Shown: piece after piece, positions 16,084 to 25,071 of the stretch
How the letters are laid out: each line of letters starts with the position of its first letter
Position numbering within the stretch: the first letter of the stretch is position 1
NCBI GenBank assembly: GCA_016784735.1
Contig: JADHUC010000047.1
Coordinates: forward strand, 1 to 46,095
Direction of reading: 5' to 3'
DNA: 46,095 nt
From: Pirellulaceae bacterium
GTDB lineage: Bacteria; Planctomycetota; Planctomycetia; Pirellulales; Pirellulaceae
Made by a program: the position numbers and the translations under genes
The notes under the pieces: generated by a model
Seen by the model: only the letters and a program-made list of their open reading frames with translations
The model's database searches: none
What the model was told of the DNA's origin: nothing

Positions 16084-17784
16084 CTACGCCACGATCTCTC
16101 GTTTGCGATTGACGTAGTCCCAGACGACGTACCGGTCCAAGTCGTTCCCGGCCGTGAAGAAGACGCGGCCTTTGGTGGATTCGGCCAACCGGTAGGCGAA
16201 TCGGATGTCCTCCTCGGATTGTGACCAGCTTGGCACGAGGAACATGTTGATCGTGATTCCCTCGCGCTGGCACAACATGCCTTCTCGCATCGTGGCCGCT
16301 TCGGTCAACGCATCGGGCGGATAAAGCAGATACAGCCACGGGCCGTCGAAGTGGGCGGTGGGAAGTCCGTCGGTGATCAGGATGATCTGGCGATTGGGCG
16401 TGTCTTGAGCGGCCAGGGACTGCCGCGCCATTTGCAGCGATCGCTGGATGTTGGTGAAGTGCGGCGGGATCTGTAGCTCGCTGATATCGTCGCGGCTCAT
16501 GTCCACGCGGAATCGAACGACCGGATCGTAGATGGTCACGGGTTTGGGCAACAGGTCGATGATCTCTCCGCCATGTCGCGGTTTGGCAAACGTATACATC
16601 TCGACGAAGTTCAGGTAGTCGCCGGGATACTCGCTGCGGATCAGTCCGCTGAGGGCCAATGCCATTCGTTTGACGTGGACGTATTGCCCGTCGTAGCGCA
16701 TGGAACCGCTCATGTCCATGATCACTACCGTCGCACACTTCGGCGTGTTGCGAGTGCGGTGGACTTCGATGTCTTCCGACTTCAGACGAATGGGAAGCTG
16801 GACCCCGCCGCGAAGCATGGCGTTGATCATCGACTGCGGAATGTCCATGTGCGTGATCGAATCGCCGAATTCGTACGGTTTCGTTTGCTGCAATTCGACG
16901 GCGCCTTCGCCAACAACCGGCCCCTGATGCCGACCGCTACGCGATGGTTCGAGGTTGCTGAAGATCCGCTCTAGCAGTTTGCTCTGAAACAGCTTGTAGG
17001 CTTGGGGCGTGAGACGAAACGCGCCATTCTCGTTCGTCAAGCCTTGGCGTTCCGCCATCTCGCGCATGTAGTCCTCGACCATCTGCTGCAGTTCTTCCAG
17101 CCGTTCCATGTCGCCCGGTTCAGTGAACTCGGCCAACGCGTCCATGTCGATCACGGCGATCTGAGCCGTTTCGCGAGCTTGCTCAAGCTGTTTCAACAGT
17201 TCGTCGATTCTCTCCAGTTCCTCCTTGATCTCCAACGCCTGCGGTACCGTCATTGGTGTTCGACCGGTGAACTCGTATTTCGCCGCCAATTCGTCCACCT
17301 GGTACTTGTCGCCCAGCGTCTCCATCAAATGGAGCAACTGACGGGCGAAGGGCGAACGTTCGTCGTCGAGCGAATACCACAGACGCTCGAAATCGTAGAT
17401 CTGTTCCTCGCGTACGGCCCGCACGAATCGTTGCCGCAGTCGGTGTGGCGGGTCCAAGCTTATGGCCAGCTCACGGTAGTCGCGGCCAGCCGTGCCTTGG
17501 ACCGTATCGGTCTCGTATTTCGCCAGGATTTTGCGTTTGCGTTCCAGGAGAATCGCGATCAGTGCGTCCAGGCTCGGGCCGAGGCCCGCGATCTGGCTGG
17601 GATCGATGCGGACGGCCCGCGCCAGTTCCTCGTCGGTCAATTGGTGCATTCCACCGAACATCAGCATGTGCTCGAATGCCGGTGTAACCATGTCCGGCGG
17701 CGGTTGCGTCGGGCTGGGGAAGTTCTTCGGGTCGTACTTCTGATACGTATGGATAACGCCGCCAATCGGGCGAGATCGTTTCAT
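16084..17784 (-). CDS. VWA (von Willebrand factor A) domain protein, CoxE/Mg-chelatase-like
   Basis: 566 residues from ATG 17784, preceded by GAGAGG; longer upstream frames overlap the neighbouring esterase gene and were rejected. The N-terminal two-thirds is helical and charged, with coiled-coil-like stretches (IDELLKQLEQARETAQIA, MERLEELQQMVEDYMREM). The C-terminal VWA domain has the MIDAS motif D357-M-S-G-S and later TDG in ILITDGLPTAHFDGPW. Proteins of this type normally work with a MoxR or Mg-chelatase-like AAA+ ATPase; none is seen within the window. The gene lies 28 bases from the stop of the esterase gene upstream on the same strand, so they may be co-transcribed. Cytoplasmic, as no signal peptide is visible. 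Confidence 0.82.
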   Translation of the reverse strand: MKRSRPIGGVIHTYQKYDPKNFPSPTQPPPDMVTPAFEHMLMFGGMHQLTDEELARAVRIDPSQIAGLGPSLDALIAILLERKRKILAKYETDTVQGTAGRDYRELAISLDPPHRLRQRFVRAVREEQIYDFERLWYSLDDERSPFARQLLHLMETLGDKYQVDELAAKYEFTGRTPMTVPQALEIKEELERIDELLKQLEQARETAQIAVIDMDALAEFTEPGDMERLEELQQMVEDYMREMAERQGLTNENGAFRLTPQAYKLFQSKLLERIFSNLEPSRSGRHQGPVVGEGAVELQQTKPYEFGDSITHMDIPQSMINAMLRGGVQLPIRLKSEDIEVHRTRNTPKCATVVIMDMSGSMRYDGQYVHVKRMALALSGLIRSEYPGDYLNFVEMYTFAKPRHGGEIIDLLPKPVTIYDPVVRFRVDMSRDDISELQIPPHFTNIQRSLQMARQSLAAQDTPNRQIILITDGLPTAHFDGPWLYLLYPPDALTEAATMREGMLCQREGITINMFLVPSWSQSEEDIRFAYRLAESTKGRVFFTAGNDLDRYVVWDYVNRKREIVA

Positions 17785-17812
17785 GCGGTGACCTCTCGAA
17801 CGCATGGAGAAA

Positions 17813-20026
17813 TCACTCCGCCAGCAGCCAGTCCACGGCGGCTTGGGGCGTCTGCTGCGAACTGCCGCTGAACAAAGTGACGGAATCGTCTTTGCCATCG
17901 ACATCGTAGGCAGCGGCCACGATTTCGGGAACCTTCTTTTCTCCTGCCAGCCACAGCTCTTGCGGCGAACAAAGGGCCAACAGAGCCGGAAGATCCCCGT
18001 ATTTCACGGGCCCAGGGACGAAATCCGGGTCGCGGTAACTGGTCAGGTTGACAAATCGGAATCCGCCCGTGTCCACCGCGACACGTTCGACGGCCGAGCC
18101 GGCCTGTGCGGCAGCCGCAGCCGCCAACGGTCCGGCTCCGTTCAGCCCGACCAACGCGACCTGCTTCGGCCGTGGTTTCTGCTCGTAGGCGAACGCCGTG
18201 AGTGTCAGAATGTCGTGTATGCGACTCGCGAACACCGTGTGGTTGTAGCCGAAGGTATACCCGGCATACTGCCTTGGGTTCTTCACAACCGGTGTTTCAG
18301 CCAACGGTTTGCCATCGGGCAGGAATTCACCTTGGTACAAAAGGTCCGCGCCCAACACGACGATTCCGGCAGCAATCAGCCGGCGGACTTCGGGCCTCGG
18401 CCGGCCATCGTCGCCAAACAGACCGCGTTTGCCGTCGCCGTCGACCCAGATCACCACAGTGCCTTTCGGCTTCGGTTTCTTGGGTTGTAGCATCACGATG
18501 GGAAGCGATTCGCCGTGGTCTTTGGCTTCAAGCAGACACTTGTACTCTACGAAGTCGCCACGGTCTTCCAGCCCGTCTTTCTGCTGGCCAAGCTCGCCCA
18601 CGCCCCACAGAGATCTGCCTATGATTGTATCGAAAGCCTCTCCGACCACTTCGCGGTACTTGGCCAGCGATTCTGCGTCTTTCGGCGCCAGTGCGGTGAT
18701 TTGCTGGTCGGATTGTTCGGCCATCCACTTGATCAGTGATCGCTCGTATTCGTCGCCGCCCTGGGGTTGAGGGTGTTTTTCATCCCAAATCGTGTATTCT
18801 TCCGGCGTCAGCGGTGGAAAATCGTTTTCGACAACCGGCTCGGGCAAACGCAGCTTCAGATGCTTGTTGAACCAACTGTACATCATCGCGCGTGTCACGT
18901 AGTTGTAGTTGTGCGGGAAATGCAACATCGACTTGCACGTCACGTTGTTCTTTGCACCGATCAACTGGTAGACCTGCTGCAACTCGGGAAAACCCTTCGT
19001 CATCATATCCTTGGTCCAGTCGTTGGCGGCGGTCATTCCCTGCGGTCTCGGAGCAAACAGAGCCGCCAGCTCCACGTTGCCCGTGCCCACTCGCAGCAGG
19101 CAGCAGTTCTCGCACGTGCAGCCGCCTTGCATGGCCGTCGAGACCATACCCTGTGGAAAAGCAACGATAGGACGCTCGTCGATCGCGCCCAGTAGAATCG
19201 TCTGAGTGCCTCCGCCGCTGCCGCCGGTGACGCCGATTCGCTGCGGATCGACATCCGAGAGGCTGCACAGAAAGTCCAGCCCGCGGATCGAGTTCCACGT
19301 CTGCAATCCCATGATGCTCTGCATACGCAGTTCGGCTTGCGTGCTGAAGAAGCCCCAGCTTTCCTTGGTATCGAATTCCGGACGCTGCTTCGAGAAGCCG
19401 TGGGCCAATTGTCGAGAAAGCTGGACGCTGTCGGCATAGCCGAGCATGTCGAAGATGAACGTCACGCAGCCCATGCGCGCAAGCTGAGCACATCGCGCGA
19501 GCTTCGGGTACCGGCCCGATGCTTCGAATCTTTCGGCGCCCTGCACGAGCAGCTTGCGAATGTTCTTCTCGCCGTAATCCTGCAAGCGTCCACCGTGTCC
19601 GTGAGGGCAGAGCACGGCGGGCAGGCGGCCGGTTTTGCCTTTCGGACGGAACAGCAGGCCCGTGACGTAGTGATTGGGGCAACTTTCGAAGTAGACTTTA
19701 TCGACCGTGAATCCCTCGCGATCGACGCGGCCGTAGATCTGCGGGTTCAGCGGCGTCTTCTCCGGCATGGGCCAGAGCCCCGTGGCCACGAGTACACGAT
19801 GCCGCAATTCTTCACGTCGCTTCTCCCAAGCATCTTTCGTTTTGGGCACGATAAAGGGAAAGTAACCGTTCAGGTCCTTTGGCAGTTGGAGCCGCCGATC
19901 GTCCGGCACCTGACCATCCGGCAGAACACGTGGTCCGGCGGCTTCGAGCGATCCGATGAACACGAGAACTGTAAGGCATACCAGTACGGCACAGTGAAGA
20001 AGCGAGCGAAACAGTCTACTTGTCAT
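17813..20026 (-). CDS. Secreted two-domain alpha/beta hydrolase (acetyl-xylan-esterase-like)
   Basis: 737 residues with a signal peptide (hydrophobic core in residues 8-28, ending LEAAG). The first half is an alpha/beta hydrolase with a lid and the nucleophile elbow GGSGGG centred on S270; the region RLPAVLCPHGHGG supplies the oxyanion segment, and HFPHNYN near residue 370 may hold the catalytic His. The second half (about 520-737) has another hydrolase-like fold: PKGTVVIWVDGDGKRG, ADLLYQGEF, and an elbow-like VGLNGAGP in which Asn replaces the nucleophilic Ser, suggesting a degenerate domain. Such proteins in planctomycetes are labelled acetylxylan esterase, but the substrate is unproven. 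A sigma70-like promoter lies 41 bases or so upstream (20074-20103). Confidence 0.82.
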   Translation of the reverse strand: MTSRLFRSLLHCAVLVCLTVLVFIGSLEAAGPRVLPDGQVPDDRRLQLPKDLNGYFPFIVPKTKDAWEKRREELRHRVLVATGLWPMPEKTPLNPQIYGRVDREGFTVDKVYFESCPNHYVTGLLFRPKGKTGRLPAVLCPHGHGGRLQDYGEKNIRKLLVQGAERFEASGRYPKLARCAQLARMGCVTFIFDMLGYADSVQLSRQLAHGFSKQRPEFDTKESWGFFSTQAELRMQSIMGLQTWNSIRGLDFLCSLSDVDPQRIGVTGGSGGGTQTILLGAIDERPIVAFPQGMVSTAMQGGCTCENCCLLRVGTGNVELAALFAPRPQGMTAANDWTKDMMTKGFPELQQVYQLIGAKNNVTCKSMLHFPHNYNYVTRAMMYSWFNKHLKLRLPEPVVENDFPPLTPEEYTIWDEKHPQPQGGDEYERSLIKWMAEQSDQQITALAPKDAESLAKYREVVGEAFDTIIGRSLWGVGELGQQKDGLEDRGDFVEYKCLLEAKDHGESLPIVMLQPKKPKPKGTVVIWVDGDGKRGLFGDDGRPRPEVRRLIAAGIVVLGADLLYQGEFLPDGKPLAETPVVKNPRQYAGYTFGYNHTVFASRIHDILTLTAFAYEQKPRPKQVALVGLNGAGPLAAAAAAQAGSAVERVAVDTGGFRFVNLTSYRDPDFVPGPVKYGDLPALLALCSPQELWLAGEKKVPEIVAAAYDVDGKDDSVTLFSGSSQQTPQAAVDWLLAE

Positions 20027-20073
20027 GGCGAAGGTCCCCTGCGATGTTAGGCTGGAAGCGTACGGCAGGCTTA

Positions 20074-20103
20074 TTTATACCGGATTACGGAAGGCGTTGA
20101 CAA
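20074..20103 (-). promoter_or_regulatory. Sigma70-like promoter for the esterase gene
   Basis: On the minus strand TTGTCA (20098-20103) and TATAAA (20074-20079) are separated by 18 bases. Initiation would fall near 20067, giving a leader of about 40 bases before the ATG at 20026. It lies in the divergent space shared with the DNA glycosylase gene. Confidence 0.5.
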
Positions 20104-20108
20104 ATCGC

Positions 20109-20714
20109 ATGGCAACAAATCCCCTGCGTCGCGAGTTCTACGATCGCGACCCTGTCGAAGTGGCGATGGGGCTGCTGGGCAACATTCTCGTTCATCAGTC
20201 CGTCGAGGGGACGGTCACCGGGCGGATCGTCGAAACCGAGGCATATCTGGCGAAGGGCGATTCCGCTTGCCATGCGGCGCGAGGGCGGAACCGGAAGAAC
20301 GCCTCGATGTTCGGGCCGCCGGGCCGCGCGTACGTCTATCCGATTCATGCTCGCTATTGTTTCAACGTGGTTACCGAGCCGGAGGATGTGGCCAGCGCGG
20401 TTCTGGTGCGAGCCGTCGAGCCCTTGGACGGGATATCCCTGATGAAGCAACGGCGCGTCCCGGATCGTCTGCGGGAGATTGCCAATGGCCCGGCGAAACT
20501 GTGCGAGGCGTTCGACATCGACCGCGTGCTGGACGGCTGGGATTTGACGCGTGGCGTCAGATTCTGGATCGAGCGGGACGGCGATTTCAACGTGGGGCAG
20601 TTCGAAGTAGGTAGGTCCGAGCGAATCGGCGTTACCTCGGCGCACGACCTGCCGTTGCGGTTCTTCTTCAAGGGCAACGAGTTTGTCAGTGGGCCGAAGC
20701 GGATGCGCACCTAA
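20109..20714 (+). CDS. DNA-3-methyladenine glycosylase (AAG/MPG family)
   Basis: 201 residues, the usual size for bacterial Mpg-type 3-methyladenine DNA glycosylases, which excise alkylated purines in base excision repair. The family signature is complete: RIVETEAYL with catalytic E44 and Tyr46, GDSACHAARG, then MFGPPGRAYVYPIHARYCFNVV, and NGPAKLCEAF with the conserved Gly-Pro-Lys/Gly-Pro-Ala-Lys-Leu-Cys segment. The start is ATG 20109; upstream in-frame codons read into the promoter region and are unlikely. It is divergent from the esterase gene and unrelated in function to its neighbours. Confidence 0.93.
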   Translation: MATNPLRREFYDRDPVEVAMGLLGNILVHQSVEGTVTGRIVETEAYLAKGDSACHAARGRNRKNASMFGPPGRAYVYPIHARYCFNVVTEPEDVASAVLVRAVEPLDGISLMKQRRVPDRLREIANGPAKLCEAFDIDRVLDGWDLTRGVRFWIERDGDFNVGQFEVGRSERIGVTSAHDLPLRFFFKGNEFVSGPKRMRT

Positions 20715-20995
20715 CGCCGTTTTTCAATAGGCCAGCAATCGTAGCAACGGTAGCTGATCCAGCACGTCTGCCCGGTGCGGACCGGCCGACTTGTCCCAAA
20801 CGGCGTTGCGAAGGCTGGGGAGATGAAGCTTGTATGCCACTGCTTGCTTGCAAGCTGCCACACGCACTATCCCGAGCCATGCAAGGTGATGTGAAAACCC
20901 ACTTCGATCATTGCACTGCTACTCACAATCAGCTACATGCCCCCGCGACGATCCCTGGATTTTCCGGTTTTTGCGGCGTTTTGAAAGAAGTGCTA
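20715..20995. other. Intergenic region upstream of the secretin promoter
   Basis: No gene is supported. The sequence has a CAAGC/GCTTG-rich patch near 20840-20860 (GCTTGCTTGCAAGC), which is a short palindrome of unknown role. Confidence 0.4.
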
Positions 20996-21024
20996 TTGAC
21001 CACGTCGTCGCGCCCAAGTATTTA
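20996..21024 (+). promoter_or_regulatory. Sigma70-like promoter for the secretin gene
   Basis: TTGACC (20996-21001) and TATTTA (21019-21024) are separated by 17 bases. Transcription would start near 21031, giving a leader of about 220 bases before the TTG start at 21250. The leader holds a small perfect hairpin, AATGAC/GTCATT at 21164-21181. Confidence 0.5.
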
Positions 21025-21249
21025 ACGCCCTCTCGTCAAAAACCATTCGGCCCAACGACGGGCAGCTAGCGTTCGCGTGTGGTCCTTGTTCGCGAGTCGG
21101 CTGCCTGTGTCCAGTCACATTTCGTCTTGTCGTGAGTTCTCACATCGTAGCGAAGCACGCGCTAATGACCTTTCCGTCATTCGTCGCGACCGAAGCGCGA
21201 TTACGGTGACATAGAAGGTCACAAGGCATCGCGGAAAAGGAGAAGCACG

Positions 21250-24200
21250 TTGAAATCGACCGCGCACCTAATTATTGGCTGCTTGGCCCTCTGGCTGTCT
21301 GTTCCGGCAAGTATTGGATGGACGGCGCCGCCTTCTATGACGGCCGAGTTTTCTGCCGGCGTTCTGGCCGTTTCGCAAATCGGTGCCCAGGATCAGCGAT
21401 CCAGGCAGGACGAGGCGCAGCGTCTATTACGCGAATCGCGACAAGCCATGAATCGCGGCGATTTCCAGCTTGCGGAACGCTACATTCAACAGGCCGAGCG
21501 GCTCAACGTGCACTACGATCCGTTGTTCGAAAGGTTCAGAGACACCCCGAACAAGGCCCGCCGCGCGATGCAGGAGTTGCTCAACCCGCGAACTGGGGCG
21601 CCGACGCGGCCGAGCGATCGTTTCTCGCCGCTGTCCGTTGGCCCGTCTGCGAGGCAGCAACCCTCGACAGAGCAATTCGCCAACCGCCCGCGTGACGAAC
21701 AACAAACGTTGGACATGCTGACCAGCGGTGCGAGAAACAACGCGAGGTCGTACCTGGAGAAAGATCAATTGACGCCTGATGATTTTGCCGACGACTCGGG
21801 TCGTCGATCGTCACTGCCTTTGCCAAGCCGCGCGATGGATACTCGAACCAGCGGTTTTCGGGGCTCGCTGGTGACCAACCCCTACGAAGTCGCCGCAGGC
21901 GACCGAGCGGCCCCAGGCGGAGTCGAACCTCGACGGTTGCCGCCGCTTAGCCCCGAAGTCAGTTCGCAGAAAGCCGAAGTGTTGCGTCTACTTGCGACCG
22001 CGCGAGCCGCACTGGATCAAGGCAATTCCAGGACCGCAAAGGCGTTAGTGGAACAAGCGCAGAGCTTGCGGGTCCCCGACGAGGCTTTCGCCGCGGGCGA
22101 GCCGAGGCCGGGGCATCTTCTGATGGAAATCAGCAGCGTGTTGAGTCGCCAGGGCGGAATTGCTGCGAACACGGGGGCTGGCGTCAGGCACGCCTACGAC
22201 CCCGGCTACCAGTCGCGAGAACCGTACCCGGTCCGACAAGGCGTCTACGACCCGGCCAGAGACAACACGCGTACCGTTGCCGCCCAGGCGACAGAGCCAA
22301 TGCCCGGTCCCAGCGGATCCAGTTATCCCAGCCTGAATCCTGGCTCCGTGCTGGCCGGCCCCACACCATCGCCGGGCGTCGAGCTATATCACAAGGGCAT
22401 CAAGGCGCTGGAAAACCAGGATCTCAACGCAGCATTGCAGTTGTTTGACCAAGCCTGGGACTACGAGGCGGAACTGGATGCCGTAACCCGGCAATCGCTG
22501 CGGGACAAATTGACGTTGCTTCGCGTGGCGACCCCGCCGCGTTCGACCTTGCCGCAAGGTGGCGTACTGGAGGAAATCGATTCCGAGCAGAGGATCTTGC
22601 GCGAAAAACTGTTCGCCGATATCAGCCGAGAGATGACGGCCGCCGAGAAGATGCGCGAAGTCGATCCACGCGGTTCGCTCGAAAGGCTGCACATGTTGCG
22701 CGATCGGGTCGAGCAGGAGATGCTGGACCCGCCCTCGCGTCGACATATGTTGACACTTGTTGAACGCGGCATCCGCGAAGCGGAGGGATACATCCAGCAT
22801 AACCTCCCGGATATCGAACTGAATGAACGCAACCAAACGGTTGTCGAAAGCATCGAACGCCGACGACTGGACCAACTTGACCGGCAAGACAAACTCGCCG
22901 AACTGGTCGAGGAGTTCAACGAGTTGATGGACGAAGAACGATTTGCCGAGGCAAACGTGATTGCCAGACAGGCACACGAGTTGGAGCCCGAGTCCGAGGT
23001 AGTGCGTCTGATGCTGCACCGTGGCGAAATAGGCCGGCGAGTGGACACACAGGAAACCATCCGGGCTGATGCCGAACGCGGCCTCTACTACGCATTGGAG
23101 GATGTCGAGGCGTCAAAGATCCCCTTTGATACTCGACAACCCCTGGTCTTTGACGAAGCCACGAAATGGATGGAACTGTCAGAACCCCGCCTAAGGCGGC
23201 TCAGGGAACAGGGCACGCGTATGACGCCAACTGAGCAGGAAATCCATGACGCACTCAGGACCAAAGTGGAAGTGAGCTTCGAGAGCCAGCCTTTGTCCGA
23301 GGTCACGGATGCGCTGGGGCGCATGGCCGGTGTGAACGTATATCTGGATCCGCAGGGACTGACTGCCGAAGGCGTCACCACCGACGAGTTGGTTTCGATC
23401 AATCTCACCCAGCCAATCTCGCTGCGCAGTGCCTTGAATTTGATCCTCGAGCCGCTTCGCTTGAGCTACGTCATCCAAAACGAAGTGCTCCGCATCACCA
23501 GCGAACAGACTCGCGATACGGATGTCTACTCGCGCGTCTACAACGTGGCCGACCTGGTCATTCCCATTCCGAACTTCCTGCCGGACTCCAATGTTGGCCT
23601 GCCCGGCGCCATCCGCGACGCGATCAATGCGACGGGGAAGGTCGGTTCGCTGGGAACCATACAGGACAGGGGGCTTACGCTCGCCTCGCACGATGGATCC
23701 TCCGCCGCAATGACCAATGCCTCGGTTCTGGCGCAAATGGGCTCGTCCGGCATGTTGCCGAGTGTCGCACCGCGAGCCCGGCAACAGCTTGGATTTATCC
23801 CCGGTAGCTTGGGCGGTGCCTCGCAGGCAGACTTCGACACGCTGATCGACCTGATCACCACGACGATTGCGCCGCAAAGCTGGGATACGGTAGGCGGCCC
23901 TGGATCCGTCGAAGGCTTCCCCACCAACTTGAGTCTGGTCGTCAGCCAGACGCAGGACGTGCACGAACAAATCGCCGATCTGCTCGACCAGTTGCGTCGA
24001 CTGCAGGATTTGCAGGTGACCATCGAGGTGCGATTCATCACCCTGAACGACCGCTACTTCGAACGTATCGGCCTTGATTTTGACTTCGAAGTCGATGACA
24101 ACTCGGGTCATATTGCCGGCCAAAATCCGATATTGCCCGACGACACAGGCCCCAGCATGGCGTTCGGCTTGGACCCCACCGGCGAGCCGACCCTCGACTT

Positions 24201-24984
24201 CGATTATACCTTTAGTCAAAACAGCTTCACGTCGACGGTCCCACAGTTCGGCGGCTTCGACGCGGCGACGGCGGCCAATTTTGGTTTTGCCATCTTGAGC
24301 GACATCGAAGTCTTCTTCTTGCTGCAAGCAGCCCAAGGCGATGACCGCACCAACGTTTTGCAGGCACCAAAGGTGACGCTGTTCAACGGCCAGATGGGAA
24401 CCGTCTCGGATACTTCCCAGCGACCGTTTGTGACCAGCGTGGTTCCAGTCGTCGGCGACTTCGCGGCCGCCCACCAACCAGTGGTGGTGGTGCTTAGTGA
24501 AGGTACGTCGCTGAGCGTCCAGGCGGTGGTCTCGCCGGACCGCCGTTTCGTGCGTCTAACGATGGTTCCGTTCTTCAGTTCGATCGGGAACGTGTCGACG
24601 TTCACGTTCCACGGGCGCACCTCCTCCGATTCTGGAACCCAGGCAGCGGACCCGTCCAACCAGGCGCAGAACGTAACGAACAATGCCACAAACTTCACCG
24701 AGGGAACCACGGTCCAACTGCCGACGTTCAACTTCACAACCGTGATGACGACGGTAAGTGTCCCCGACGGCGGAACAGTCTTAATGGGGGGCATAAAGCG
24801 ACTAAGTGAAGGACGTAACGAACGCGGTATACCTATGCTGAGCAAGCTGCCGTACATCAATCGTCTGTTCAAGAACGTCGGTATCGGACGCGATACACAA
24901 AGTCTGATGATGATGGTCACGCCACGTATCATCATCCAAGAGGAAGAAGAGTTCCAGCAGACGGGCTACGACAGTTCGCAGTAG
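21250..24984 (+). CDS. Type II/III secretion secretin (GspD/PilQ-like) with long N-terminal repeat region
   Basis: 1244 residues starting at TTG 21250, six bases after AAAGGAGAAG. A signal peptide covers about residues 1-27. Residues 35-640 are mostly helical, with TPR-like repeats (EAQRLLRESRQAMNRGDFQL, AALDQGNSRTAKALVEQA, KGIKALENQDLNAALQLF) and a Pro/Ser-rich linker. From about 660 comes an N-domain-type segment (VSFESQPLSEVTDALGRMAG, then LRSALNLILEPLRLSYVI) and from about 860 the secretin pore domain, ending with VSVPDGGTVLMGG and IPMLSKLPYINRLFKN, then VTPRIII. It is longer than typical GspD (about 650-750). It would form an outer-membrane channel. No gsp or pil partner genes are adjacent, as is common in planctomycetes. 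Confidence 0.88.
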   Translation: MKSTAHLIIGCLALWLSVPASIGWTAPPSMTAEFSAGVLAVSQIGAQDQRSRQDEAQRLLRESRQAMNRGDFQLAERYIQQAERLNVHYDPLFERFRDTPNKARRAMQELLNPRTGAPTRPSDRFSPLSVGPSARQQPSTEQFANRPRDEQQTLDMLTSGARNNARSYLEKDQLTPDDFADDSGRRSSLPLPSRAMDTRTSGFRGSLVTNPYEVAAGDRAAPGGVEPRRLPPLSPEVSSQKAEVLRLLATARAALDQGNSRTAKALVEQAQSLRVPDEAFAAGEPRPGHLLMEISSVLSRQGGIAANTGAGVRHAYDPGYQSREPYPVRQGVYDPARDNTRTVAAQATEPMPGPSGSSYPSLNPGSVLAGPTPSPGVELYHKGIKALENQDLNAALQLFDQAWDYEAELDAVTRQSLRDKLTLLRVATPPRSTLPQGGVLEEIDSEQRILREKLFADISREMTAAEKMREVDPRGSLERLHMLRDRVEQEMLDPPSRRHMLTLVERGIREAEGYIQHNLPDIELNERNQTVVESIERRRLDQLDRQDKLAELVEEFNELMDEERFAEANVIARQAHELEPESEVVRLMLHRGEIGRRVDTQETIRADAERGLYYALEDVEASKIPFDTRQPLVFDEATKWMELSEPRLRRLREQGTRMTPTEQEIHDALRTKVEVSFESQPLSEVTDALGRMAGVNVYLDPQGLTAEGVTTDELVSINLTQPISLRSALNLILEPLRLSYVIQNEVLRITSEQTRDTDVYSRVYNVADLVIPIPNFLPDSNVGLPGAIRDAINATGKVGSLGTIQDRGLTLASHDGSSAAMTNASVLAQMGSSGMLPSVAPRARQQLGFIPGSLGGASQADFDTLIDLITTTIAPQSWDTVGGPGSVEGFPTNLSLVVSQTQDVHEQIADLLDQLRRLQDLQVTIEVRFITLNDRYFERIGLDFDFEVDDNSGHIAGQNPILPDDTGPSMAFGLDPTGEPTLDFDYTFSQNSFTSTVPQFGGFDAATAANFGFAILSDIEVFFLLQAAQGDDRTNVLQAPKVTLFNGQMGTVSDTSQRPFVTSVVPVVGDFAAAHQPVVVVLSEGTSLSVQAVVSPDRRFVRLTMVPFFSSIGNVSTFTFHGRTSSDSGTQAADPSNQAQNVTNNATNFTEGTTVQLPTFNFTTVMTTVSVPDGGTVLMGGIKRLSEGRNERGIPMLSKLPYINRLFKNVGIGRDTQSLMMMVTPRIIIQEEEEFQQTGYDSSQ

Positions 24985-25071
24985 TGGCCTGACGTGGGGT
25001 ACGTTTCTAAATGTGCCAACAATCCAAGAGTCACGTTGGAAACTCACGGCAGTTCTACTTCGGCGATTCTG

